Origin: an uncultured Actinomycetes bacterium
GTDB taxonomy: Bacteria > Actinomycetota > Actinomycetes > S36-B12
Assembly (NCBI GenBank): GCA_937902285.1
Contig: CALGTB010000215.1
Span: 1 to 12,240 of the forward strand
DNA: 12,240 bases
Direction: 5' to 3'
Shown: positions 6,759 through 12,240 of the stretch, one piece after another
Position numbering within the stretch: the stretch's first letter is position 1
Layout of the letters: every line of letters begins with the position of its first letter
The notes under the pieces: generated by a model
Database searches by the model: none
What the model saw: the letters and a program-made list of their open reading frames with translations, nothing else
What the model was told of the DNA's origin: nothing
Made by a program: the position numbers and the translations under genes

Positions 6759-7798
6759 GGGCCTTCTCCCTCATTCGTCATCTCGCGCTCGGCGTGCGCG
6801 CGCGCCAGTTCGAGGGCGACGTCGATGATCATGTCCTCCTGGCCGCCGACGGCACCGCGGCGGCCGAGCTCGAGGAGGATCTCGGCCTGGGAGACCCCGT
6901 ACCTCTCGGCTGCCCGCTCGGCATGGAGGAGGAACGAGCCGTAGACGCCCGCGTAGCCGAGGATCAGTCCGGCTCGGTCGATGACCTGCTGGCGCGGCAT
7001 CATCGGCCGCACCACCTCCTCGGCCACGTCCATGAGGGCGAGTGGGTCGACCCCGGTGACGATCCCGTACTTGTCACTGACGGCAGCGAGGATCTCGGTG
7101 GGGCAGTTGCCCGCGCCCGCGCCGAGGCCGGCGCTCGTGCCGTCGAGGTTCGTGGCGCCCTCCTGGTACGCGGCGATGGAGTTGGCCACGGCCAGGGCCA
7201 GGTTGTTGTGCGCGTGCACCCCGACCGGGATCTCGAGGGCCTCGACCAGCGCGTGGACGCGAACCTTCACGTCGTCGGTCGTCATGGCCCCGGCGGAGTC
7301 GGCGATGTAGATGGTGTCGGCTCCGTACGACTGCATGAGCAGCGCCTGCTCGACGAGTCCCTCGGGGGAGTTCATGTGGGCCATCATGAGGAAGCCGATG
7401 GCCTCCATGTCGAGTCGCTTGGCGGCCTTGATGTGCTGCTCGGTGATGTCGGCCTCGGTGCAGTGGACTGCGATGCGGGCCACCTGCACACCCAGCTCGC
7501 TGACCTGGCGCAGGTCGTCGGCCAGTCCGATCCCCGGGAGCAGCAGGCAGGCGATCCTCGCGTTCTGAGTGACCGCGCAGGCCTGCGCGATGAGCTCCAG
7601 CTCAGGCACCTTGCTGAACCCGTAGTTGAAGCTCGAGCCGCCCAGGCCGTCGCCGTGGGCGATCTCGATCACCTGGATGCCGGCGCGGTCGAGGCCGCGC
7701 ACGATCCTCACCACGTTCTCGACCGTGTACTGGTGACTGATCGCGTGGGATCCGTCGCGCAGCGTCGAGTCGATGAGGCGGTAGTCCGTGGCGGTCAT
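6755..7798 (-). CDS. 4-Hydroxy-2-oxovalerate aldolase (DmpG/MhpE/BphI)
   Basis: Class II pyruvate aldolase of 347 aa that splits 4-hydroxy-2-oxovalerate into pyruvate and acetaldehyde. STLRDGSHA (11-19) holds catalytic Arg14, metal ligand Asp15 and His18. VHAHNN (194-199) gives metal ligands His195 and His197. The C-terminal GYAGVYGSFLLHAE (281-294) has the conserved Tyr286. The length equals the family norm. In the known DmpFG and BphIJ complexes the aldolase channels acetaldehyde directly to the dehydrogenase, and the dehydrogenase gene is immediately upstream here with an ATGA overlap. The initiating ATG 7798 follows a GGGGG-type Shine-Dalgarno sequence. It overlaps the next gene by another ATGA. 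The HOA/DmpG family assignment is secure; preference for acetaldehyde rather than propanal is not visible. Confidence 0.96.
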   Translation of the reverse strand: MTATDYRLIDSTLRDGSHAISHQYTVENVVRIVRGLDRAGIQVIEIAHGDGLGGSSFNYGFSKVPELELIAQACAVTQNARIACLLLPGIGLADDLRQVSELGVQVARIAVHCTEADITEQHIKAAKRLDMEAIGFLMMAHMNSPEGLVEQALLMQSYGADTIYIADSAGAMTTDDVKVRVHALVEALEIPVGVHAHNNLALAVANSIAAYQEGATNLDGTSAGLGAGAGNCPTEILAAVSDKYGIVTGVDPLALMDVAEEVVRPMMPRQQVIDRAGLILGYAGVYGSFLLHAERAAERYGVSQAEILLELGRRGAVGGQEDMIIDVALELARAHAEREMTNEGEGP

Positions 7799-8724
7799 GG
7801 CGTGCCCCCGGTGCTCGAGCCGTCACCCGCGCGGTGCGCGGCGACGGCCTCACCCACGCGACGTGCGGCCGCCGTCATGATGTCCAGGTTCCCTGCGTAC
7901 GGGGGCAGGTAGTCGCCTGCGCCCTCGACCTCCAGCAGGACGACCACCCGGTGCGGAACGACCCCGCCGGGCGTGTGGAAGGGCCCGGACTCGATGACCG
8001 GCGGGCTCTTGAGACGGTAGCCGGGCACGTATGCCTGCACGTCGTCCGCCATCGCGACGATCGACGCCAGCACGGCGTCGTGGTCGGCCCCCTGCGGGAG
8101 GGCCGCGAAGACCGTGTTGCGCATCATGATCGGGGGCTCCGCGGGGTTGAGGATGATGATCGCCTTGCTGAGCTCCGCACCCCCGATGTCGCGCAGGGCC
8201 GTCGAGGTCGTGGTCGTGAACTCGTCGATGTTCTGCCGCGTGCCCGGCCCGGCGGAACGGGAGGCGATGGTCGACACCATCTCGGCATAGGGGAGCCGGT
8301 CGATGACGCGGCGCACGGCGTAGACGATCGGCGTCGTCGCCTGTCCGCCGCAGGTGACCATGTTGACGTTGGGAGCGTCGAGGTGCTCCTTCAGGTTGAC
8401 GGTCGGGACGACCTTGGGTCCGCGCGCGGCCGGGGTGAGGTCGATCGCCATGATCCCGGCCTCGGCGAACCGTGGAGCGTTGCGCACGTGGACGTAGGCG
8501 CTCGTGGCGTCGAAGACGATGTCGATGTCGTCCGCATGGTCGATGACCCAGTCCGCTCCCGTGTGAGGTGCGTCGAGGCCGAGCCCACGTGCCCGGGCGA
8601 GGCCGTCGCTGTCGGGGTCGATGCCCACGAGTGCGCACAGCTCGAGCGTGGAGTCCTGCAGGAGCTTGACCATCAGGTCGGTGCCGATGTTCCCCGAGCC
8701 GAGGATCGCGCACGTCGTGGTCAT
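7795..8724 (-). CDS. Acetaldehyde dehydrogenase, acylating (DmpF/MhpF/BphJ)
   Basis: NAD-dependent enzyme (309 aa) that oxidises acetaldehyde to acetyl-CoA using CoA. The N-terminal Rossmann motif is GSGNIGTDL (9-17). The catalytic cysteine is Cys125 in MVTCGGQAT. SRSAGPGTRQNIDEFT (155-170) and AGNLDIMTAAA (277-287) are typical of the family, and length is as expected. It is the partner of the aldolase encoded just downstream, with which it should form a channelling complex. ATG 8724 overlaps the hydratase stop as ATGA and has GGAGA 6 nt upstream on the minus strand, which decides the start; the frame open further 5' lies within the hydratase gene. The last residues (about 298-309) are a Gly/Ser-rich tail with no recognised role. 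Confidence 0.96.
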   Translation of the reverse strand: MTTTCAILGSGNIGTDLMVKLLQDSTLELCALVGIDPDSDGLARARGLGLDAPHTGADWVIDHADDIDIVFDATSAYVHVRNAPRFAEAGIMAIDLTPAARGPKVVPTVNLKEHLDAPNVNMVTCGGQATTPIVYAVRRVIDRLPYAEMVSTIASRSAGPGTRQNIDEFTTTTSTALRDIGGAELSKAIIILNPAEPPIMMRNTVFAALPQGADHDAVLASIVAMADDVQAYVPGYRLKSPPVIESGPFHTPGGVVPHRVVVLLEVEGAGDYLPPYAGNLDIMTAAARRVGEAVAAHRAGDGSSTGGTP

Positions 8725-9551
8725 GCGGCGTCTCCGTCGTGCTCGGGCACGCGAGCCATGCGGACGGTGACCGGCCCGAGCCGGTCGAAGTCGGCACGGA
8801 ACACGTCGCCGGGGGCCACCGGCACCATCGCGTGCAGCGCACCGGTCATGATGACCGCGCCCGCGGGCAGCGTCACCCCCCACGCGGCCAGGGTGTTGGC
8901 GAGCCACGCGACAGCGGCCAGGGGGTCCCCGAGCGCGGCAGCGCCGGCCCCGGTCGCCACGGTCTCGCCGTTGCGCGTGAAGACCATGCCGACGAGGCGC
9001 GGGTCGAAGCCGGCGATCGGCACCACCCGGCTGCTCAGGGCGATGGCGCCGCTGCTGGCGAGGTCGGCGACCGTGTCGACGAGCCGGATCCGCCAGTCGA
9101 CGATCCGTGAGTCGACGATCTCCAGTGCTGCCACCAGGCCCTGGGTGGCGACCAGGGCGTCGGCCGGGGTGCAGTGCGGTCCGCTGAGGTCCTGGGCCAG
9201 CACCACGCCGATCTCCGCCTCGATCCGTGGCGCGATGAACCGGTCGACGGGGACCTCGACGCCGTCCGCGAAGATGCCCGATGCGAAGACGGGGCCGAAG
9301 TCCGGCTGGTCGACTCCGAGGAGTGTCTGCATGGCCGACGACGTGAGGCCGAGCTTGTATCCCGCGATGACCTCGCCGTCGGCGACGAGCCGCCGCACGA
9401 GGTGGTCCTGGATCGCGTAGCCGTCGGCCACGGTGAGGTCGGACCTCGTGGCGGAGATCGGCTCGATGGGCGTCCGGTCGCGACGGGCCCCGTAGAGCGC
9501 GTCGGCGAACGCGGTCGCTTCGGCATCGGTGAGGAGAGCGGGCGTGGGCAT
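8721..9551 (-). CDS. 2-Hydroxypenta-2,4-dienoate hydratase (DmpE/XylJ/MhpD type)
   Basis: First gene of the operon, 276 aa. It adds water to 2-hydroxypenta-2,4-dienoate to form 4-hydroxy-2-oxovalerate, the aldolase substrate. Residues that follow DmpE are YKLGLTSSAMQ (65-75, Lys66), VDQPDFG (80-86), VDSRIVDWRI (146-155) and TGAGAAALGDP (200-210). Metal ligands appear as Glu111, Glu113 (RIEAEIG) and Glu144 (LEIVDSR). VDQPDFG and the DSRI-x-DW segment favour the hydratase over the decarboxylase branch. The family's VADNAS motif reads VADLAS here, with Leu164 replacing Asn. ATG 9551 is chosen because a TAGCGT -10 element ends 7 nt upstream and no Shine-Dalgarno sequence exists; a longer frame to 9575 would run through that promoter. 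Confidence 0.9.
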   Translation of the reverse strand: MPTPALLTDAEATAFADALYGARRDRTPIEPISATRSDLTVADGYAIQDHLVRRLVADGEVIAGYKLGLTSSAMQTLLGVDQPDFGPVFASGIFADGVEVPVDRFIAPRIEAEIGVVLAQDLSGPHCTPADALVATQGLVAALEIVDSRIVDWRIRLVDTVADLASSGAIALSSRVVPIAGFDPRLVGMVFTRNGETVATGAGAAALGDPLAAVAWLANTLAAWGVTLPAGAVIMTGALHAMVPVAPGDVFRADFDRLGPVTVRMARVPEHDGDAA

Positions 9552-9558
9552 CGATCGG

Positions 9559-9564
9559 ACGCTA
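9559..9564 (-). promoter_or_regulatory. -10 element (TAGCGT) of the meta-pathway operon
   Basis: Read on the minus strand, TAGCGT fits TANNNT and ends 7 nt before ATG 9551, so the operon mRNA is probably leaderless. There is no Shine-Dalgarno sequence before the ATG. The expected -35 position falls inside the inverted repeat at 9579-9595, where no good -35 hexamer is seen. That suggests a regulated promoter. Confidence 0.55.
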
Positions 9565-9578
9565 GCACCACCCATCCG

Positions 9579-9595
9579 CGATCAGGGGGTGATCG
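9579..9595. promoter_or_regulatory. Operator-like inverted repeat upstream of the meta-pathway operon
   Basis: A perfect palindrome with 6-bp arms, CGATCA and TGATCG, around GGGGG. It covers about -28 to -44 relative to a transcript starting at ATG 9551, overlapping the -35 region. It is the clearest dyad in the divergent intergenic region. Symmetry and position suit a dimeric regulator, but no regulator gene lies in the window, so family and sign of control are unknown. Confidence 0.45.
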
Positions 9596-9684
9596 ACGCC
9601 GGGGCTGACCGTTGCCAGGCGCGTTCGCGGGCACCATCCGATGACACCCCCGCGTATGAGCCCACCAGACCGGCCGCCGGGGTT

Positions 9685-9690
9685 TAGGTT
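9685..9690 (+). promoter_or_regulatory. -10 element (TAGGTT) of fprA
   Basis: TAGGTT is identical to the element before parE. Here transcription would begin near 9697 and leave a leader of about 29 nt carrying the GAGGAG Shine-Dalgarno sequence (9715-9720), 5 nt before ATG 9726. So this promoter, unlike the others, gives a leadered mRNA. No clear -35 hexamer is seen. Confidence 0.5.
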
Positions 9691-9725
9691 GGCAGGATCG
9701 CTGTCGCCGCTGCCGAGGAGTTGCC

Positions 9726-11093
9726 ATGCACCGCCCCTTGAGGGTCGCCGTTGTCGGGTCGGGACCGTCGGGCATGTACGCCGCCGACGCCCTCGCGGGG
9801 CAGGAGCAGGTGCCGGTCGAGGTGGACGTCATCGACCGGCTGCCCGTGCCGTTCGGCCTCGTGCGCTACGGGGTGGCGCCGGACCATCTGAGCATCCGAT
9901 CGGTGCGCGACACCCTCGACAAGGTCCTCGATCGTCCCGGCGTCCGGTTCGTCGGCAACGTCGACGTGGGTGAGGACATCAGCGTGGCCGACCTGCACAC
10001 GTGCTTCGACGCGGTCATCTGGACCTATGGCGCCTCACGCGACCGACGCCTGGGCATCCCCGGCGAGGACCTTCCCGGCAGCATCGCCGCGACCGACTTC
10101 GTCGCCTGGTACTGCGGCCATCCGGATGCCGATCGCGAGCACTTCGAGGCCCTGATCCCTACGGCCACCGGCGTGGTCGTCGTCGGTGTCGGCAATGTGG
10201 CCGTCGACGTCACGCGGGTTCTGGCCAAGACCGTCGGCGAGCTCGAGGGCACCGACATGCCGCAGCATGTTCTCGACACGCTGTCGCGCTCGTCGATCAC
10301 CGACATCCACGTGCTCGGCAGGCGCGGACCCGCCCAGGCGGCCTTCACCACGAAGGAGCTCCGCGAGCTCGGTGAGCTCGAGGAGGCCGACATCGTGGTG
10401 CGGGCCGAGGACCTCGAGCTGGACGAGGCGAGCGCCGCGGCGGCTGCTGCGGACAAGGCGGTCGCCCGCAACGTCGAGGTCATGCGCGGCTGGGCCGGTC
10501 GGCCTCTCACCGGCAAGCCACGGCGCATCCACCTGCACTTCTTCGCGCGCCCGCATGAGATCCGCGGCGAGGCGCACGCCGAGACGGTGGTCGTCGAGCG
10601 CACGCGGCTGACGGCATCAGGCGGGGCCGAGGGCACGGGGGAGTTCTTCGACATCGCCGCCAACGTCGTCGTGCGCAGTGTCGGGTACCGGGGCACGGCG
10701 CTCGACGAGGTGCCCTTCGACAGCAGCGCGAACGTCATCCCGCACGACGAGGGCCGGGTCCAGCGCGATGGCCGACCGGTGCCGGGGGAGTACGTGGCTG
10801 GCTGGATCAAGCGCGGCCCGACCGGGATCATCGGCACGAACAAGAAGGACGCGACGGCAACGGTCGCCTCGCTGCTGGCGGATGCCGCCGCCGGACTGCT
10901 TCCGGAGGCACCCCGACCGACGGCGGCCGAGTTCGACGGACTGCTCGCCGAGCGGGGCGTCGAGGCGGTCTCGACGCAGGGCTGGCGCGCGATCGATGCC
11001 GCCGAGCGCAGTCTCGGCGCCACGCAGGGACGCGAACGCACGACCATCCACGATCGGGCCGACCTGCTGCGTGCTGCATCATGGGAGGCCTAG
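9726..11093 (+). CDS. fprA: Ferredoxin/adrenodoxin-type NADP+ reductase (FprA family)
   Basis: FAD enzyme of 455 aa, nearly the same length as M. tuberculosis FprA (456). It transfers electrons between NADPH and ferredoxin and can feed cytochrome P450s or other ferredoxin-dependent enzymes. The FAD-binding motif is VVGSGPSGMYAADAL (9-23). PVPFGLVRYGVAPDH (40-54) is a family hallmark. The NADPH domain has VVGVGNVAVD (152-161) and LGRRGPAQAAFT (197-208), with two Arg suited to the 2'-phosphate. GWIKRGPTGIIGTNK (359-373) is the C-terminal FAD/NADP contact. ATG 9726 has GAGGAG at ideal distance. It is divergent from the meta-pathway operon and is followed 9 nt later by a secreted-protein gene. 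No ferredoxin or P450 gene is in view, so its redox partner is unknown. Confidence 0.95.
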   Translation: MHRPLRVAVVGSGPSGMYAADALAGQEQVPVEVDVIDRLPVPFGLVRYGVAPDHLSIRSVRDTLDKVLDRPGVRFVGNVDVGEDISVADLHTCFDAVIWTYGASRDRRLGIPGEDLPGSIAATDFVAWYCGHPDADREHFEALIPTATGVVVVGVGNVAVDVTRVLAKTVGELEGTDMPQHVLDTLSRSSITDIHVLGRRGPAQAAFTTKELRELGELEEADIVVRAEDLELDEASAAAAAADKAVARNVEVMRGWAGRPLTGKPRRIHLHFFARPHEIRGEAHAETVVVERTRLTASGGAEGTGEFFDIAANVVVRSVGYRGTALDEVPFDSSANVIPHDEGRVQRDGRPVPGEYVAGWIKRGPTGIIGTNKKDATATVASLLADAAAGLLPEAPRPTAAEFDGLLAERGVEAVSTQGWRAIDAAERSLGATQGRERTTIHDRADLLRAASWEA

Positions 11094-11102
11094 GAGGCAG
11101 CC

Positions 11103-11834
11103 ATGGGGCGGGGTCGCGCATCGGCGGTGTGGGTCGCCGCCGCCGTGGCGGCGACGACGCTCGCAGGTCCCGTCCTGAGCGCTCACGCCGCACCGCCAGG
11201 GGACTCCGACGCGGCACCGGTGGTCAGCCGGTTCGATGAGAGGTTCCGGGCGTACACCGTCGGACGATCGTTCAGCGACGGCAGCGTCTTCGGCCGTTGG
11301 AGGGTGGTCTTCGACGGCACGCGTCCGGGCTCCGGGGTCTCGATCTGGCGGCATCACCTCCGCCTTGACCCCGAGCCCGTGATCGACCCGAACCAGACCC
11401 GGGCGGCCCTCGTGGTGTCCCGGGCCTTCTTCGACGTGACGGCCCTCCACATCGCGAGCACGTGGACGACGCTGCACCAGAACCGCGTGAGCGGGCCGAA
11501 CCCGTGGGAGGTGGGCTGGCTGGTCTGGGACTACGTCGATCCCGCCCACTTCACCTACCTGGCGCTCAAGCCCAACGGCTGGGAGATCGGCCGGCGAGAT
11601 CCTGCGGGTCCGGGCGGGCAGCGCTTCGTGGCGACGGGTGAGTCCGTCCTCACGCCCATCGGCCTTCGCCGGTCCGTGACGGTCGACCGGGTCGGGACGC
11701 AGACCACCGTCCGCGTCGATGGCATGCCCCTGGCGACGTACGTGCTTCCGGCCGACGAGGTGCGCGGCCGGGTCGGCATGTACACCGAGGACGCGCTGGC
11801 CGACTGGCAGCGCCTGTACGTGGCCACGTCCTAG
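11103..11834 (+). CDS. Secreted concanavalin A-like (lectin/glucanase-fold) protein
   Basis: Predicted exported protein of 243 aa. The N-terminus has Arg residues, a hydrophobic Ala/Val stretch (8-26) and AHA before APP, giving a likely signal peptidase I cut after residue 29. No lipobox Cys or later membrane segment is seen. The mature part has the beta-sandwich pattern of LamG/DUF1080-like domains: a start such as FDERF with a W in GRWRVVF, GWLVWDYVDPAHFTYLALKPNGWEIG read in two parts (about 138-163), and the ending RVGMYTEDALADWQRLYV (about 223-240). Such domains bind or cleave glycans, but no catalytic residue can be assigned, so activity is unknown. AGGAGG (11092-11097) overlaps the fprA stop and lies 5 nt before ATG 11103, so it is probably co-transcribed with fprA. 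Confidence 0.82.
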   Translation: MGRGRASAVWVAAAVAATTLAGPVLSAHAAPPGDSDAAPVVSRFDERFRAYTVGRSFSDGSVFGRWRVVFDGTRPGSGVSIWRHHLRLDPEPVIDPNQTRAALVVSRAFFDVTALHIASTWTTLHQNRVSGPNPWEVGWLVWDYVDPAHFTYLALKPNGWEIGRRDPAGPGGQRFVATGESVLTPIGLRRSVTVDRVGTQTTVRVDGMPLATYVLPADEVRGRVGMYTEDALADWQRLYVATS

Positions 11835-11845
11835 CCGGCGGGCCG

Positions 11846-11858
11846 CCTCGGACCGAGG
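11846..11858. terminator. Short palindrome between convergent genes, possible terminator
   Basis: CCTCGG and CCGAGG flank a single A, forming at best a 5-bp stem with a 3-nt loop. It lies in the 25-nt gap between two convergent stop codons, where a bidirectional terminator is expected. There is no T tract. The call is weak and rests mostly on position. Confidence 0.25.
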
Positions 11859-11859
11859 G

Positions 11860-12240
11860 TCAGCCCCAGGCCTGGGACGGCATGAGGCTGGCGACCTCCC
11901 AGCGGTGGCCGGCGACCGGCTCCTTGTCGCACGACTCCAGGCGCAGGCGGTCGAGGGGGTGCCGCTCGAGGACGACACGCCACGCTGTGCCGTCGCGGTG
12001 GCGCACCTCGGCCTCGACGACGGACAGCGCCTCGTCGAGTGGGCGGCCAGGGCGCAGAGGGACGGCTCGTCCCTCGGTGACCAGCAGTGCGTCGAACAGG
12101 TCGTCGCTCGTGCTTCCCGTGGCTCGCATCACCTCGATCACGGCGACCTGGAACGGAGGCACGAACCCGGACTGCCCGCGCAGGGTGCCGACCTCCACCT
12201 CGTGCCGCAGGGACCGCTCGACGACCTCGCGAGCCAGGGG
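11860..12240 (-). CDS. Unrecognised protein, C-terminal part; 5' end beyond the right edge
   Basis: The frame stays open from the right edge to TGA at 11862-11860, giving 126 residues. GTG 12198 could serve as a start, but the codons before it read as ordinary protein (a Glu/Arg/Val-rich helix-like stretch), so I treat the gene as partial. Visible features are VPPFQVAVIEVMRATG, DLFDALLVTEGRAVPLRPG, then an alternating strand pattern AEVRHRDGTAWRVVLERH and a C-terminal WEVASLMPSQAWG. It is soluble, with one Cys and no signal peptide or membrane segment in the visible part. The strand-rich tail might be a small binding domain. I do not recognise the family. Third-position GC matches neighbouring genes, and it is convergent with the secreted-protein gene. 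Confidence 0.7.
   Translation of the reverse strand, partial: PLAREVVERSLRHEVEVGTLRGQSGFVPPFQVAVIEVMRATGSTSDDLFDALLVTEGRAVPLRPGRPLDEALSVVEAEVRHRDGTAWRVVLERHPLDRLRLESCDKEPVAGHRWEVASLMPSQAWG

Noticed and set aside
6680..9420. Very long plus-strand open frames (about 410 and 528 codons) opposite the meta-pathway genes
   Set aside because: They are antisense to four well-recognised enzymes, are Arg/His/Val-rich with no domain, and are expected by chance in GC-rich DNA where the real genes have G/C third positions.
1440..9551. Functional link between the ScpB-like enzyme and the aldolase/dehydrogenase pair through propionyl-CoA
   Set aside because: Some relatives of the aldolase/dehydrogenase yield propionyl-CoA, but the genes are over 4 kb apart in different transcription units and nothing in the sequence ties them together.

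Overview
The window is GC-rich, densely coded chromosomal DNA from an actinobacterium. Evidence for this is the strong G/C bias at third codon positions, frequent GTG starts, a RpoD-type sigma factor with an Ala/Lys-rich N-terminus, a small DUF7455-like CxxC protein between the sigma gene and a GyrB/ParE gene, and an FprA-type (adrenodoxin-reductase-like) ferredoxin reductase. Nocardioides/Aeromicrobium-like or Micrococcales relatives would fit, but the sequence alone does not fix the genus. No tRNA, rRNA, CRISPR array, transposase or integrase was seen.

Layout. (1) 1-2243, plus strand: the principal sigma factor gene (5' end outside the window), followed after 5 nt by a crotonase-fold gene that closely resembles E. 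coli ScpB/YgfG methylmalonyl-CoA decarboxylase. (2) 2280-2492, minus strand: a 70-aa zinc-ribbon-like DUF7455 protein. (3) 2740-5413, plus strand: a type IIA topoisomerase B subunit (ParE/GyrB), then a small beta-carbonic anhydrase. (4) 5428-9551, minus strand: a tightly overlapped five-gene operon. In transcription order it encodes 2-hydroxypenta-2,4-dienoate hydratase, acylating acetaldehyde dehydrogenase, 4-hydroxy-2-oxovalerate aldolase, a 4-oxalocrotonate-decarboxylase-like protein and a NUDIX hydrolase. (5) 9726-11834, plus strand: FprA, then a secreted concanavalin-fold protein. (6) 11860 to the right edge, minus strand: the C-terminal part of an unrecognised protein.

How the genes work together. 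The first four genes of the minus-strand operon form the complete lower branch of catechol meta-cleavage, in the same order as dmpE-F-G-H. 4-Oxalocrotonate is decarboxylated to 2-hydroxypentadienoate, hydrated to 4-hydroxy-2-oxovalerate, split into pyruvate and acetaldehyde, and the acetaldehyde is oxidised to acetyl-CoA. The ring-cleavage dioxygenase, semialdehyde dehydrogenase and tautomerase are not in the window. The position of the tautomerase gene is taken by a NUDIX gene. A leaderless-type promoter and a perfect 17-bp inverted repeat lie just upstream of the operon.

A recurring regulatory theme is a TANNNT -10 element placed 6-7 nt before a start codon (parE, carbonic anhydrase, and the meta-pathway operon), the geometry of leaderless actinobacterial mRNAs. 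Nothing here clearly amounts to a wholly new system. The most notable points are the orphan meta-pathway operon with its NUDIX partner and operator-like palindrome, and the ScpB-like gene placed directly behind the housekeeping sigma factor.
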